Shown here piece after piece: positions 44,382-53,033 of a DNA stretch of 64,000 bases (its first letter is position 1; each line of letters opens with the position of its first letter). Both the position numbers and the translations under genes were made by a program. The stretch is from assembly GCA_016707115.1 (NCBI GenBank), contig JADJIH010000007.1:62001-126000 (forward strand), read 5' to 3'. The stretch comes from Ignavibacteriales bacterium. GTDB taxonomy: Bacteria > Bacteroidota > Ignavibacteria > Ignavibacteriales > Ignavibacteriaceae. The notes beneath the pieces were generated by a model that searched no databases, was not told the DNA's origin, and saw only the letters and a list, made by a program, of their open reading frames with translations.

Positions 44382-45155
44382 TTATTTTTTTTCTTGTTTC
44401 TGTTTCATTGGTAAACACAATTGGCTATGAGGAACCGCTTCCAATCTTGCTTTAGGAATCAATGGACAAGTTGGGCAAAGATGCTGCGGTTCTTCAATAC
44501 ACTCAACACAAATTCCATATGTACCATTCTCAATTCGTTTTAATGAATCTTCAAGATATCCAAGAAACTTATTTTCTCTTTGAGCGTAAAGAAAAGTTTT
44601 TTCTCTTTCCATAGCATCGGTACCCTGCTCAGCCATATGAAGTGAGTAAGGAGAATTTTCATTTATATATTCGCCTGTTGTTGGATCAAGCATCTGCTCT
44701 CTTAAGTTTTGAAGCTGTTCGAGTATCTCATCTCTTTTTTCCAGGATGATTACTTTGAACTGATCCAATTCCTTTTTGCTGTATCCTTTAATCTTCTTTA
44801 TTGCTGCAGCACGATTAGCGGCTGTCATTTCAGGTGTAATAAATTCTTCTTCTTTTTTCTTATATATTACTTTTTTTACTTTAGGTTTTTCAATTAGTTT
44901 TTTTTCAACGACTGCTTTTTTAGCAACAACTGTTTTCTTCGTTGCAGCTTTAGCTTTCGTTACTTTTACTTTAGATACTTTCTTTGCAGTCACTTTCTTC
45001 ACTTCCTTTTTCTTAGGTGCTTCTTTCTTTACAGTTTTCTTTGGTGTTACAGCTTTAACAGGTTTTTTCTTCTTTTCTTCTTTCTTCACAACTTTCTTTC
45101 CTGGTTTAGTAGTGCTTTTTTTAATGTTTTTCTTAACAGTTTTTTTTGCTGCCAT
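44382..45155 (-). CDS. DksA/TraR-family zinc-finger protein with a histone-like Lys-rich N-terminus
   Basis: A 257-residue protein. Residues 1-105 are Lys/Ala/Thr/Val repeats (KKVVKKEEKKKKPVKAV, KVTKAKAATKKTVVAKKA) like H1-type histone tails and probably bind nucleic acid. Residues about 125-245 are the coiled coil and zinc finger of the DksA/TraR family (ELDQFKVIILEKRDEIL, GTDAMEREKTFLYAQRENK, RIENGTYGICVEC). Zinc ligands look altered: C216/C219, an extra pair C227/C230, and C247, while the usual last Cys is Met. The family binds the RNA polymerase secondary channel. It lies between ileS and lspA, as TraR-type genes often do. The tail may localise it to DNA or ribosomes (inference). Confidence 0.88.
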   Translation of the reverse strand: MAAKKTVKKNIKKSTTKPGKKVVKKEEKKKKPVKAVTPKKTVKKEAPKKKEVKKVTAKKVSKVKVTKAKAATKKTVVAKKAVVEKKLIEKPKVKKVIYKKKEEEFITPEMTAANRAAAIKKIKGYSKKELDQFKVIILEKRDEILEQLQNLREQMLDPTTGEYINENSPYSLHMAEQGTDAMEREKTFLYAQRENKFLGYLEDSLKRIENGTYGICVECIEEPQHLCPTCPLIPKARLEAVPHSQLCLPMKQKQEKK

Positions 45156-45178
45156 GATAGATTCTCCTCTTATTAGGA

Positions 45179-48100
45179 TTATACCTTTTCGATGTTAATT
45201 GAACAATCAAACTCACCTATCTTAAATTCCTGAGTAAATCCGCTACCCGTTTTACTATTCTCAGTTAATTTTTCTGCAAGAGTTTCAGTTGAAATATATT
45301 GATTAAAATTCTTAATAGCTTTAACGAAATTTTCAGAGCCGGTAAAATTAATAATAATTTTATCAGTTACATCAAATCCGGCATCTTTTCTCATATTCTG
45401 GATTCTGTTAACAAACTCGCGAGCTAAACCTTCTTCAATAAGAGCTTCATCAAGTTCAGCATCAATTGCAACTGTAATTCCGGCTTCAGCCTCTACAACC
45501 CATCCCGTAATTTCTGTACTTATAATCTCTACATCATCTTTTGAGATTGCTAAATCTTCACCATCAATATTCAGTAACAATATCCGTTCCCTTTTTCAAT
45601 CTTAGAAATCTCTTCTTTGGTGAAGTTTTTTATTAATTCTGCAACAGTTTTTACTTTCTTTCCAAACTTTGGTCCGATTGATTTAAAGTTAGCCTTAGCA
45701 GATTTATTAACGATTTCAGAATCATCAGTTAAGATAAGTAATTCTTTTATGTTTACTTCTTCCAGAATTACATCCTTCATCTTGGATAATGCTTCATGTT
45801 TGCTTTTATCAAGTGCAACCATAATTTTCTTTAATGGCTGACGCACTTTAAGATTATTTTTTGCACGCATTGCACGAGTTAGATAAACAACATTCTGTGC
45901 AACTTCCATCTTTTCTTCTAAGGATTTATCACGATAAGTTGCTTTTGGAAATTCTGCAAGATGAACGGATTCAAATTTCTCTCGTTTAGTTTCATTGTTC
46001 AGATCAAGATAAATTGCTTCAGAAATAAACGGAGCAAACGGCGCTGTTAATTTGCAAAGAGTTTCTAAGCACTCATATAAAGTTTGATACGCAGAAAGTT
46101 TTTCTTTATTCATTTCTGATTTCCAGAAACGTCTTCTGCTTCTTCTTACATACCAGTTTGAAAGCTGATCGATTGTGTAACTTGAAACTGCACGTGCAGC
46201 TTTTGTTACATCGTAATCATTCATTAACTGTTCGTATTCTTCTACAAGTGCATTAAGCTTAGAAATTATCCAGCGATCAATTTCCGGTCTTTCTTCATAA
46301 GGTATCAAAGCATCTTTAAAATTAAATCCATCTATGTTTGCATAAAGTGCAAAGAATGAATATGTATTAACCAAGGTGCCAAAGAATTTTCTTTGAACTT
46401 CAACTAATCCTTCTTCATCAAATAATGTTGGTCGCCACGGTGGAGAATTTGTAACCAAATACCAGCGAGTTGCATCAGCACCATATTTATCAAATAACAA
46501 AAATGGATCAACTGTGTTACCAACTGATTTAGACATTTTCCTTCCGGTTTTGTCTAAGATCAATTCGTTAACAATTACATTCTTAAATGCAACGTTATCA
46601 AACAACATTGTTGAGATAGCGTGCAAAGTATAAAACCATCCGCGCGTCTGATCAATTCCTTCACAAATATATTGTGCAGGAAAATAATTTTTTTCAAATG
46701 CTTCTTTATTTTCAAACGGATAATGATATTGAGCAAAAGGCATCGCACCGGAATCAAACCAAACATCAATTACTTCCGGAGTGCGTTTATAAATTTTCCC
46801 ATTCTTTTCAAAAAGTATTTTATCAACAAATGGTTTATGAAGATCAATCTTCTCTAAATCTTTTAATGAAATTCTTTTTCCGTCTTCTTCGATAAATCCA
46901 TTTCTAACTTCTTCAATACTTCCAATCGCAAACACATCGCCGTCTTCACTTATCCAAAGAGGTAAAGGTGTTGCCCAGAAACGATCGCGCGATAATGCCC
47001 AATCTTTATTATCTTCAAGCCAGTTACCGAATCTTCCGCTTCCAACTTCCGGCGGCTGCCAGTTGATTTGTTTATTCAATTCAACCATTCTATCTGCAAT
47101 GGAAGTTGTGCGGATAAACCATGATTCGCGTGCATAATAAATTACCGGAACTTCAGGATGTCTCCAGCAGAAAGGATAAGTGTGAAGTATAGTTTCTTTT
47201 CTGTAAAGCTTACCTTCGTGTTTAAGTTTTACAATAATTCCAGCGTCAGCATCTTTAACAAACTGTCCTGCAAAATCAGTTACTTCATCTGTAAACAAAC
47301 CACCACGAGTAACAGGCTGCAGCATCGGCAAGCCGTACTTTTTAGAAACCTCATAGTCATCAGCACCAAATGCCGGAGCTATGTGAACAATTCCTGAACC
47401 ATCAGCGGTACTTACAAAATCACCTTCAATTACATAAAAAGCTTTTTTATCAACAGAACAATATTCCATTAACTGTTCGTATTCAATTCCAGCAAGGTCT
47501 CTACCCTTCATCTCTTCAAGAATTTCATATTCTTTATCGATTACAGATAATCTTTCTTTTGCAAGAATCATTGTTGCATATTCTGTTTTGATTTTTACAT
47601 AATCAATATCAGAACCAACAGCCAGTGCAACATTTGAAATCAATGTCCATGGCGTTGTTGTCCAAACAAGAAAATGCTCATCAGCATTAACAAGTTTAAA
47701 TAAAACATAAACAGATGGATCTTTTGTTTCGCGGTAACCTAATGCAAGTTCGTGTGATGATAAAACAGTTTCTGATTTTGGATCCTGCGGAACAATTTTA
47801 TAATCTTTATAGATAAGTCCTTTATCAAATAAAGTTTTAAGCGCCCACCAAACTGATTCGATATAATTATTATCAAGAGTTATGTATGCAGATTTTAAAT
47901 CAATCCAATAACCCATTCGGGTTGTCATTTTTTCCCAAAGATCAAGATACGTAAAAACTGATTCGCGGCATTTTTGATTATACTTTTCAACGCCGTAATC
48001 AAGCACTTCACTTTTATGTTTTATACCAAGAGCTTTTTCAACTTCAATTTCAACAGGAAGTCCGTGTGTATCCCAGCCGGCTTTTCTGTTAACACGATAA

Positions 48101-48327
48101 CCTTGTAAAGTTTTGTAACGGCAAACTAAATCCTTTAACGTTCTTGCCATAACATGATGAATACCAGGCTTTCCATTAGCTGTTGGCGGGCCTTCGTAGA
48201 ATGTCCATGATTTATCTTCATCACGGGTTGAAATACTTTTTTCAAATATTTTATTTGATTGCCAGAACTTTAATACTTCTTGTTCTAACTGAGGATAACC
48301 TATTTTTTCTAAATTCTGCTTAAACAT
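45179..48327 (-). CDS. ileS: Isoleucyl-tRNA synthetase, one-base shift near the 3' end
   Basis: Charges tRNA-Ile, with editing of valine. The first frame (918 residues) contains PPTANGKPGIHHVMARTLKD (HIGH region in the Bacteroidota form), the CP1 editing domain, FDSGAMPFAQYHYP and DKTGRKMSKSVGNT (KMSKS), then the anticodon-binding domain. It stops as EKGNGYCY; the remaining 130 residues (NIDGEDLAISKDDVEIIS ... IGEFDCSINIEKV) follow in the next frame from about 45580. Adding one base in 45581-45596 joins them to a normal 1,049-residue enzyme. As ileS is essential, sequence error is the likely cause. It overlaps no gene and lies between the membrane coiled-coil gene and the DksA-like gene. Confidence 0.95.
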
Positions 48328-48354
48328 TTTAAATTACTGTAGTGTGTAAGTGGA

Positions 48355-48975
48355 CTATAATTCTTCGTATTTTTTAATTAATTCTCGTTCTGTATGAATG
48401 AACTCTTTAAGTTCTTTTTCTATTCTTTCTTTTTTCAATATTGTGTTCTTTGCAGAAAGTTCAGCATCATTAATTAATTTTTGAGATGCAACTTTTGCTT
48501 CTCGTAAAGTTAACTCAGCTTCTCTTTTTGCATCGAGCATTGTCTGCTCATAAACTTTTATTTTTTCTTTCAGGATAACACTTTCACGTTCGGAACCAAG
48601 TACTTCCTGAAGAGCCATTCCAAAAAACCCCATAGCGCCAAGCATAATATTTCTTAAGCTGTAAAGGATTATGTTCTCAGTAATCAACTGTGAAGCTGAA
48701 AAATATTCGTTAAAAAAGATTATGATAAACAAACTGACAATTGTAATTGCTATTATTATTGCAAAAACTATTTTGCCGCCGCGCTGCCATCCTAAAACAC
48801 GATTGATAAACCAACCGGAGCTAAAACAAAAAATTGACAGCACAAACCAAACTGCAAAGTTTAACTGACCGAAATCAAAAAGGTTTGTGTTTAAAAAATT
48901 TGAGAAAAATAAAAACACCGCAAGCAAAACTGCTGCGCCGTAATCAACTAATACTCTTTTAGGTGAGAATGCCAT
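48355..48975 (-). CDS. Membrane protein with a cytosolic coiled coil, 206 aa
   Basis: Not recognised. Four predicted membrane segments (about residues 11-30, 40-58, 66-88, 101-122) are followed by a long charged coiled coil (about 128-206) rich in Ala/Glu/Lys, e.g. REAELTLREAKVASQKLIND. The coil resembles the second half of the neighbouring DivIVA protein (REAELKASQIIEKARESTND). It is encoded between punA, whose stop it overlaps by one base, and ileS. The arrangement suggests a membrane partner in cell-pole or division-site assembly, but this is inference; similarity of coiled coils alone is weak. Confidence 0.7.
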   Translation of the reverse strand: MAFSPKRVLVDYGAAVLLAVFLFFSNFLNTNLFDFGQLNFAVWFVLSIFCFSSGWFINRVLGWQRGGKIVFAIIIAITIVSLFIIIFFNEYFSASQLITENIILYSLRNIMLGAMGFFGMALQEVLGSERESVILKEKIKVYEQTMLDAKREAELTLREAKVASQKLINDAELSAKNTILKKERIEKELKEFIHTERELIKKYEEL

Positions 48976-49796
48976 TATATTCTCTTGATTACTTCTTTCA
49001 TTATTAAAGTCATTTTGGGCTCTGCTTTCATTGCAGCAGCAACTATCTCTTCCATATTAACTGGTTTTAATGTTTCAGGAAAACATTCATCTGTAATGAT
49101 GCTCATTCCAAGAACTTTCATTCCCATATGATTTGCAACTATGTTTTCAGGAATTGTTGACATACCAACAACATCAGCACCAATCTCACGCAGGAATTTA
49201 TACTCAGCTTTTGTTTCAAGATTTGGTCCCGGAACAGCAACGTAAACACCTTTATGAACTTTTATATTATTTTCTTTTGCAACTTCTTCAGCAAGTTTAA
49301 TCAAATCTAATGAATACGCTTCGCTCATATCCGGAAATCTTGGTCCAAGTTCATCTTCATTTTTTCCGATAAGCGGATTATCACCAAGTAGATTTATATG
49401 ATCAGTCATCAACATCAAATCGCCTTTGCGGTAATCAGGATTCATTCCGCCGCAAGCATTTGAAACAACAAGAGTTTTTACTCCAAGAAATTTCATCACA
49501 CGAACAGGATAAGTAATTTGCTGCATCGTGTAGCCTTCGTAGTAATGGAATCTACCCTGCATCGCTACAACTTTTTGTCCGTTTATTGTTCCAAAAATTA
49601 ATTTGCCGTGATGCGATTCAACAGTTGATAACGGGAAATGAGGAAGATCAGCATAATCAATTTGATGTTCGATGTTGATTTCTTTTACAAGTCCGCCTAA
49701 ACCTGTTCCAAGGATAATTCCAACAGGATAATTATCAGGTGCGTATTTTCTGATTACTTCTAAAGTCTCGTTTATTTTCTGGATCAGTTCGCTCAT
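48975..49796 (-). CDS. punA: Purine nucleoside phosphorylase
   Basis: Splits guanosine or inosine into base and ribose-1-phosphate. This is the trimeric PNP family (MTAP/PNP class), 273 residues: PVGIILGTGLGGLVKEI, the phosphate-binding STVESHHGKLIFG, MQGRFHYYEGYTM, LVVSNACGGMNPDYRKGDLM, and GADVVGMSTIPENIVANHMG. The purine-site Glu (GPNLETKAEYKFLR) and Asn (ITDECF in place of the usual ITN) region are present with the last Asn as Asp. It overlaps divIVA by 4 bp (ATGA) and is part of the yggS-divIVA-ileS run. The altered base-site residue could change specificity (inference). Confidence 0.93.
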   Translation of the reverse strand: MSELIQKINETLEVIRKYAPDNYPVGIILGTGLGGLVKEINIEHQIDYADLPHFPLSTVESHHGKLIFGTINGQKVVAMQGRFHYYEGYTMQQITYPVRVMKFLGVKTLVVSNACGGMNPDYRKGDLMLMTDHINLLGDNPLIGKNEDELGPRFPDMSEAYSLDLIKLAEEVAKENNIKVHKGVYVAVPGPNLETKAEYKFLREIGADVVGMSTIPENIVANHMGMKVLGMSIITDECFPETLKPVNMEEIVAAAMKAEPKMTLIMKEVIKRI

Positions 49797-50341
49797 AATA
49801 TTTTATTCAAGATATCGTTTATATCTATGTCCATTTTGTTTGATTGCTCAATTTTCTTGCCGGTTGTTTTTTCATCACCGGCTCTTTCAACTTTTAGCTC
49901 AAGAAGATTTGCCTGTGAACTTACAATTGCTTTAAGTTTCGCTAGAATTAAATCCTTTTCTTCTCTAAGATTAACAACTGCATTGCGGATATCGTTAGTG
50001 CTTTCGCGAGCTTTCTCAATTATCTGGGATGCTTTTAGTTCTGCTTCTCTTATCATCAAACTTGTTTGCTTCTTAGTTGCTTCCATCGATTTTGCGGAAG
50101 ATTCCTGTGCGCTAAGTAGAGTATCCTGCAAGTTTTTTTCTATCTTTTTAAACTCATTAACCTGCTCAGTTAAAGATTCAACTTCGCTTTTTAAAGATTC
50201 ATTTTCTGTGTTAAGTTTATCAAGTTCTTCAGCTAAACTTTCCAAAAAATTCTGAACTTCATCAGGATCGTATCCACGCATTTTTTTTGTGAATTCCTGC
50301 TGACGAATTTCTATAGGAGATATTTTCATACTTGTCTCCAA
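49793..50341 (-). CDS. divIVA: DivIVA-domain protein
   Basis: A 182-residue coiled-coil protein. The N-terminal lipid-binding DivIVA motif is clear (ISPIEIRQQEFTKKMRGYDPDEVQNFLESL; residues 6-35), followed by two coils (about 37-80 and 90-130) with a break. The last residues (IDINDILNKIL) form a short amphipathic helix. DivIVA proteins sense negative membrane curvature in Gram-positives, while in Gram-negatives the function is less clear. It overlaps yggS by 16 bp and punA by 4 bp, in an order (yggS, divIVA, ileS, lspA, rluD) reminiscent of the Firmicute ylm cluster. Confidence 0.9.
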   Translation of the reverse strand: METSMKISPIEIRQQEFTKKMRGYDPDEVQNFLESLAEELDKLNTENESLKSEVESLTEQVNEFKKIEKNLQDTLLSAQESSAKSMEATKKQTSLMIREAELKASQIIEKARESTNDIRNAVVNLREEKDLILAKLKAIVSSQANLLELKVERAGDEKTTGKKIEQSNKMDIDINDILNKIL

Positions 50342-51027
50342 TCTTTTGAGTAATCTCTATCACCAAAGATTGCACTTCCGATTCTAATCATCGTTGCACC
50401 TTCTTCAATTGCAATTTCAAAATCACTTGTCATTCCCATTGATAGCTCAGTAAGATTGTAACCTTTATTGTTAATTTGATCTTTCAAATTACGTAAATCT
50501 CTAAAACTTTTCCTAATAATATTTGCATCTTCAGTTAATGGAGCCATTGTCATAAAGCCTTTAAGTTCGATGTTCTTTAGTTCTGAACATCTTTTAACTA
50601 AACTTAAAATTTCGTTTTCAGTTTCAAGTCCTGATTTGGTTTCTTCCTCAGATGTTTTCACTTCCAATAAAATCTTTTGAACTTTGCCGAGTTTTTCTGC
50701 TCGGTTATTTATCTCTTCAACAAGTTCGAGTGAATCAACCGAATGAATTAGTTCGGCAGCATTTACGGCATACTTAACTTTATTCTTCTGAAGAGTTCCG
50801 ATCATATGCCAGGTTACATCATTTCCTAGTTTTTCAAACTTAAGCGTAAGCTCCTGTGCACGATTTTCACCAAAATCAGTTAACCCGCAATTTTTTGCTT
50901 CAATGATTGAATCCACACCAAAATATTTAGAAACCGCAATAAGTTTTACTTCATCAGGCTTTCTGCCTACTCTATTACACGTTTCTTCTATTTTTGCCCT
51001 TAAATGGGCTAAATTTTCAGCAATCAT
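50326..51027 (-). CDS. yggS: YggS-family pyridoxal-phosphate homeostasis protein
   Basis: A 233-residue PLP-binding TIM-barrel protein. The PLP Lys is in VKLIAVSKYFGVDSIIEA (about residue 34); further family blocks are FGENRAQEL, WHMIGTLQKNKVKYAV, and LSMGMTSDFEIAIEEGATMIRIGSAIFG. It carries PLP and influences amino- and keto-acid balance. It is the first gene of the leftward housekeeping run, and the divergent 552-bp region to pta lies upstream. Confidence 0.95.
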   Translation of the reverse strand: MIAENLAHLRAKIEETCNRVGRKPDEVKLIAVSKYFGVDSIIEAKNCGLTDFGENRAQELTLKFEKLGNDVTWHMIGTLQKNKVKYAVNAAELIHSVDSLELVEEINNRAEKLGKVQKILLEVKTSEEETKSGLETENEILSLVKRCSELKNIELKGFMTMAPLTEDANIIRKSFRDLRNLKDQINNKGYNLTELSMGMTSDFEIAIEEGATMIRIGSAIFGDRDYSKDWRQV

Positions 51028-51120
51028 TTTAAAATTAGGCCGTGAATTTATCGTGATAAATCATAAAAAACAAAGAGTTTAATTAGCTGTCGGTCGTACT
51101 GTGACAAAACACAATTAAAA

Positions 51121-51138
51121 TCACGGAATCGTCCGTGA
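51121..51138. repeat. TCACGGA/TCCGTGA hairpin
   Basis: Perfect 7-bp stem TCACGGA (51121-51127) and TCCGTGA (51132-51138) with loop ATCG. The GC-rich stem stands out from AT-rich DNA, as expected for a REP-type element. No other copy was noticed in the window. Confidence 0.4.
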
Positions 51139-51268
51139 CTTCCACAAAAAAACAAAGAATTTACAAGGATTTTTATAGTTCATTTAATTTATCCATACAA
51201 ATATAACCTTAACTTGATTGAAGTGCTTAAAAATATTGGTGGGTTTGTCTTAATTAAACATAAGTTTT

Positions 51269-51357
51269 GAAGATCGAACACCGAACAAGGAATATGGAAT
51301 TATGAAGTTAAGATCAAGAATCGAAATTCGTTATTCCTTTTTCAATATTCGAAATTT
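51269..51357. repeat. Possible dispersed repeat with GAATAT/ATATTC arms
   Basis: The stretch GAAGATCGAACACCGAACAA and its neighbours ATATGGAATTATGAAG and ATTCGTTATTCCTTTTTCAA have the look of a dispersed intergenic repeat, from general impression. Arms AAGGAATAT and ATTATTCCTTT (51288-51340) can pair partly. No second copy is in the window, so this is tentative. Confidence 0.3.
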
Positions 51358-51361
51358 TTCT

Positions 51362-51497
51362 AAAAGAGCCCTAAACTCTTTTCTTCATCTTTCGATAATT
51401 AAGTACAACTGGGGCGTATCCTGATTCAGTTCTTAAGCCTCAAGAACTGAAAATTTTCAGAAACAGATAAAAAGAGCTCTTCGGAGCTCTTTTTTTA
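51362..51497 (+). ncRNA. Candidate structured RNA or leader upstream of pta
   Basis: Three hairpins in 136 nt on the plus strand: AAAAGAG/CTCTTTT (51362-51382), a 10-bp perfect stem TTCAGTTCTT/AAGAACTGAA (51425-51451) and the terminator AAGAGCTC-TTCG-GAGCTCTT (51472-51491) followed by a T-run. No ORF lies within and no gene ends upstream on this strand, so the terminator most likely ends a short RNA or an attenuated leader of pta. No known riboswitch core was recognised. Alternatives are a terminator for antisense transcription or a 6S-like RNA. Confidence 0.45.
51471..51497 (+). terminator. Rho-independent terminator with a TTCG tetraloop
   Basis: Stem AAGAGCTC (51472-51479), loop TTCG (51480-51483), GAGCTCTT (51484-51491), followed by TTTTTTATTC. 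It is the best-formed terminator in the window and has no protein gene in front of it on the plus strand. This implies a non-coding transcript from the 51.03-51.47 kb region. Confidence 0.85.
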
Positions 51498-51539
51498 TTC
51501 CCGCTATCTCTCTCTCAAAAACTTATAAAGATATTTTAG

Positions 51540-51547
51540 TAATTTTG
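51540..51547 (+). promoter_or_regulatory. Possible Bacteroidota-type -7 box of pta
   Basis: TAATTTTG fits the TAnnTTTG -7 consensus known from Bacteroidota, 32 bp before the pta ATG and downstream of the terminator. No good -33 TTTG is at the expected distance, so support is partial. GGAG lies 7 nt before the ATG. Confidence 0.3.
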
Positions 51548-51579
51548 ATTGTTATTATTCACAATTTATTGGAGAAATT

Positions 51580-52557
51580 ATGGGTTACGCATTATTAGAT
51601 CAAATTAAAGCTAACGCAAAATCAAAAAACAAAACTATCATCCTTCCGGAATCTCACGATGATCGTGTTCTTAAAGCCGCAGAAATTTTAACCAAAGAAA
51701 AAATCTGTAAAGTAATTACACTTGGCAATCCTGCAAAAGTAAATGAAGATGCAAAAAAACTTGGTGTGGATTTAACCGGAGTTGAGATTATAGATCACAC
51801 AACTCATCCAAAGTTTAATGAGTTTGCAAACATCTATTATGAGTTAAGAAAGAAAAAAGGAATGACTCCTGAGCAGGCAAGCGAAGTAATGAAACGCGAT
51901 CTTTTCTTTGCTGCAATGATGCTTCGTGAAGGTTTGGTTGATGGAAGTGTTGCCGGTTCATTTGCATCAACTGCTGATGTTATGAAAGCAGGAATACAAA
52001 TAGTTGGAATGCCGCAGGGAATTTCAATCGTTTCAAGTTTCTTTTTAATGCTGTTTAAAGATAGAGCTTTCAGTTTTGCAGATTGCGCTGTTGTTCCAAA
52101 TCCTGATGCTGAACAACTTGCAGATATTGCAATATCAACAGCAGATAATCACAAAAAATTAACCGGTGAAGAACCACTTGTTGCAATGTTATCTTTTTCA
52201 ACAAAAGGCAGTGCAACACACGAACTTGCTGATAAAGTTATCAAAGCAACAGAAATTGTAAAAACAAAAAGACCTGATCTTAATGTTGATGGTGAACTTC
52301 AGTTTGATGCTGCAATTGTTGAATCAATCGGAAAGAAAAAAGCACCTGAAAGTAAAGTTGCTGGGTTAGCAAATGTTTTAGCTTTTCCTGATTTGAATGC
52401 CGGAAATATTGGATACAAAATTGCTCAGCGCTGGGGCGGAGCTGAAGCTGTTGGTCCGATGGTTCAAGGATTGAAAAAACCATTTTTTGATTTAAGTCGC
52501 GGCTGCAGTGTTGATGATATTGTAAACACAGCATCAATAAATGTTTTGATGGGATAA
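51580..52557 (+). CDS. pta: Phosphate acetyltransferase
   Basis: Interconverts acetyl-CoA and acetyl phosphate. The 325-residue, single-domain form (class I Pta) shows KTIILPESHDDRVLKAAEIL, DGSVAGSFASTADVMKAGIQIVG, FADCAVVPNPDAEQLADIAI, SFSTKGSATHELADKV, and VLAFPDLNAGNIGYKIAQRWGGAEAVGPM, all hallmark blocks. No acetate kinase gene is adjacent. Shine-Dalgarno GGAG is 7 nt before the ATG. A terminator follows the stop. Upstream regulation may involve the RNA candidate at 51362-51497. Confidence 0.95.
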   Translation: MGYALLDQIKANAKSKNKTIILPESHDDRVLKAAEILTKEKICKVITLGNPAKVNEDAKKLGVDLTGVEIIDHTTHPKFNEFANIYYELRKKKGMTPEQASEVMKRDLFFAAMMLREGLVDGSVAGSFASTADVMKAGIQIVGMPQGISIVSSFFLMLFKDRAFSFADCAVVPNPDAEQLADIAISTADNHKKLTGEEPLVAMLSFSTKGSATHELADKVIKATEIVKTKRPDLNVDGELQFDAAIVESIGKKKAPESKVAGLANVLAFPDLNAGNIGYKIAQRWGGAEAVGPMVQGLKKPFFDLSRGCSVDDIVNTASINVLMG

Positions 52558-52571
52558 AATAGATTTACATC

Positions 52572-52607
52572 ACAAACCCGGTTTCTTTAAGAAACTGGGT
52601 TTGTTTT
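52572..52607 (+). terminator. Terminator of pta
   Basis: Long stem ACAAACCCGGTTTC (52572-52585) and GAAACTGGGTTTGT (52591-52604), followed by TTT. One G-U pair and a short TTTAA-type loop. The outer ACAAACCC/GGGTTTGT matches the terminators at 526-560 and 61466-61504. Confidence 0.85.
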
Positions 52608-52667
52608 ACAATTGTCTACGCACAAATATTTTCCTATGTTCGCCAATCAAAAAAAACTAATCCATAG

Positions 52668-52967
52668 ATGAATTTAATTCTTGTTACAATTTTTGTTTTC
52701 TTATTGAATCTGCCGTTTGGCTATTGGCGGGCTAACGTTAAGAAATATGGAGTTCAATGGGCAATGGCGATACACATTCCTGTTCCATTTATTATTGCTG
52801 CTCGCATTTTTTCAGACATCGGTTTTGAATTATACACTTATCCAATTTTGGTCGGGGCATTTTTCTTGGGACAGTTATTAGGAAAATTTCTATACACAAG
52901 AAGAAAAAAACTTGGACAATCTCCTCTCACTTCTTGTCTTGTAATGGATATTGTCAGGCAAAATTGA
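52668..52967 (+). CDS. Small membrane protein, 99 aa
   Basis: Not recognised by name. Three membrane segments (about residues 1-20, 33-50, 56-74): LILVTIFVFLLNLPFGYW, WAMAIHIPVPFIIAARIF, YPILVGAFFLGQLLGKFLYT. The tail is basic then polar (RRKKLGQSPLTSCLVMD). Proteins of this shape are annotated as conserved hypothetical in Bacteroidota-related genomes. It follows pta by 110 bp and lies beyond its terminator, so it is probably transcribed on its own. It is convergent with the DUF3857 gene. Confidence 0.75.
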   Translation: MNLILVTIFVFLLNLPFGYWRANVKKYGVQWAMAIHIPVPFIIAARIFSDIGFELYTYPILVGAFFLGQLLGKFLYTRRKKLGQSPLTSCLVMDIVRQN

Positions 52968-53033
52968 AATATTATTTTGCCTTGAGAATCACATAAGTAC
53001 ACTTAAACATTATTGTTATAAATCAGACTTTCA

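Larger units (their letters stand above)
51028..51579. other. 552-bp intergenic region between yggS and pta
   Basis: No protein gene is supported. From left to right it holds a 7-bp hairpin (51121-51138), an A/T-rich stretch with a dispersed-repeat look (51269-51357), a candidate structured RNA with three hairpins (51362-51497) ending in a clear terminator, and the pta promoter and Shine-Dalgarno. The promoter of the leftward yggS run must lie at the left end. Confidence 0.7.

Noticed and set aside
44776..45198. Plus-strand ORF opposite the Lys-rich DksA tail, rich in Phe/Ser/Thr
   Set aside because: It is the reverse complement of Lys/Ala repeat codons (AAA/AAG give TTT/CTT), so its membrane-like look is an artefact.
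51269..51357. Short coding gene in the yggS-pta gap
   Set aside because: All frames are broken within a few dozen codons and no Shine-Dalgarno precedes a start.
51400..51470. tmRNA or SRP RNA in the pta leader
   Set aside because: The GGGGCG motif alone is not enough, and the conserved tag or SRP GGAAGNAGC core is missing.
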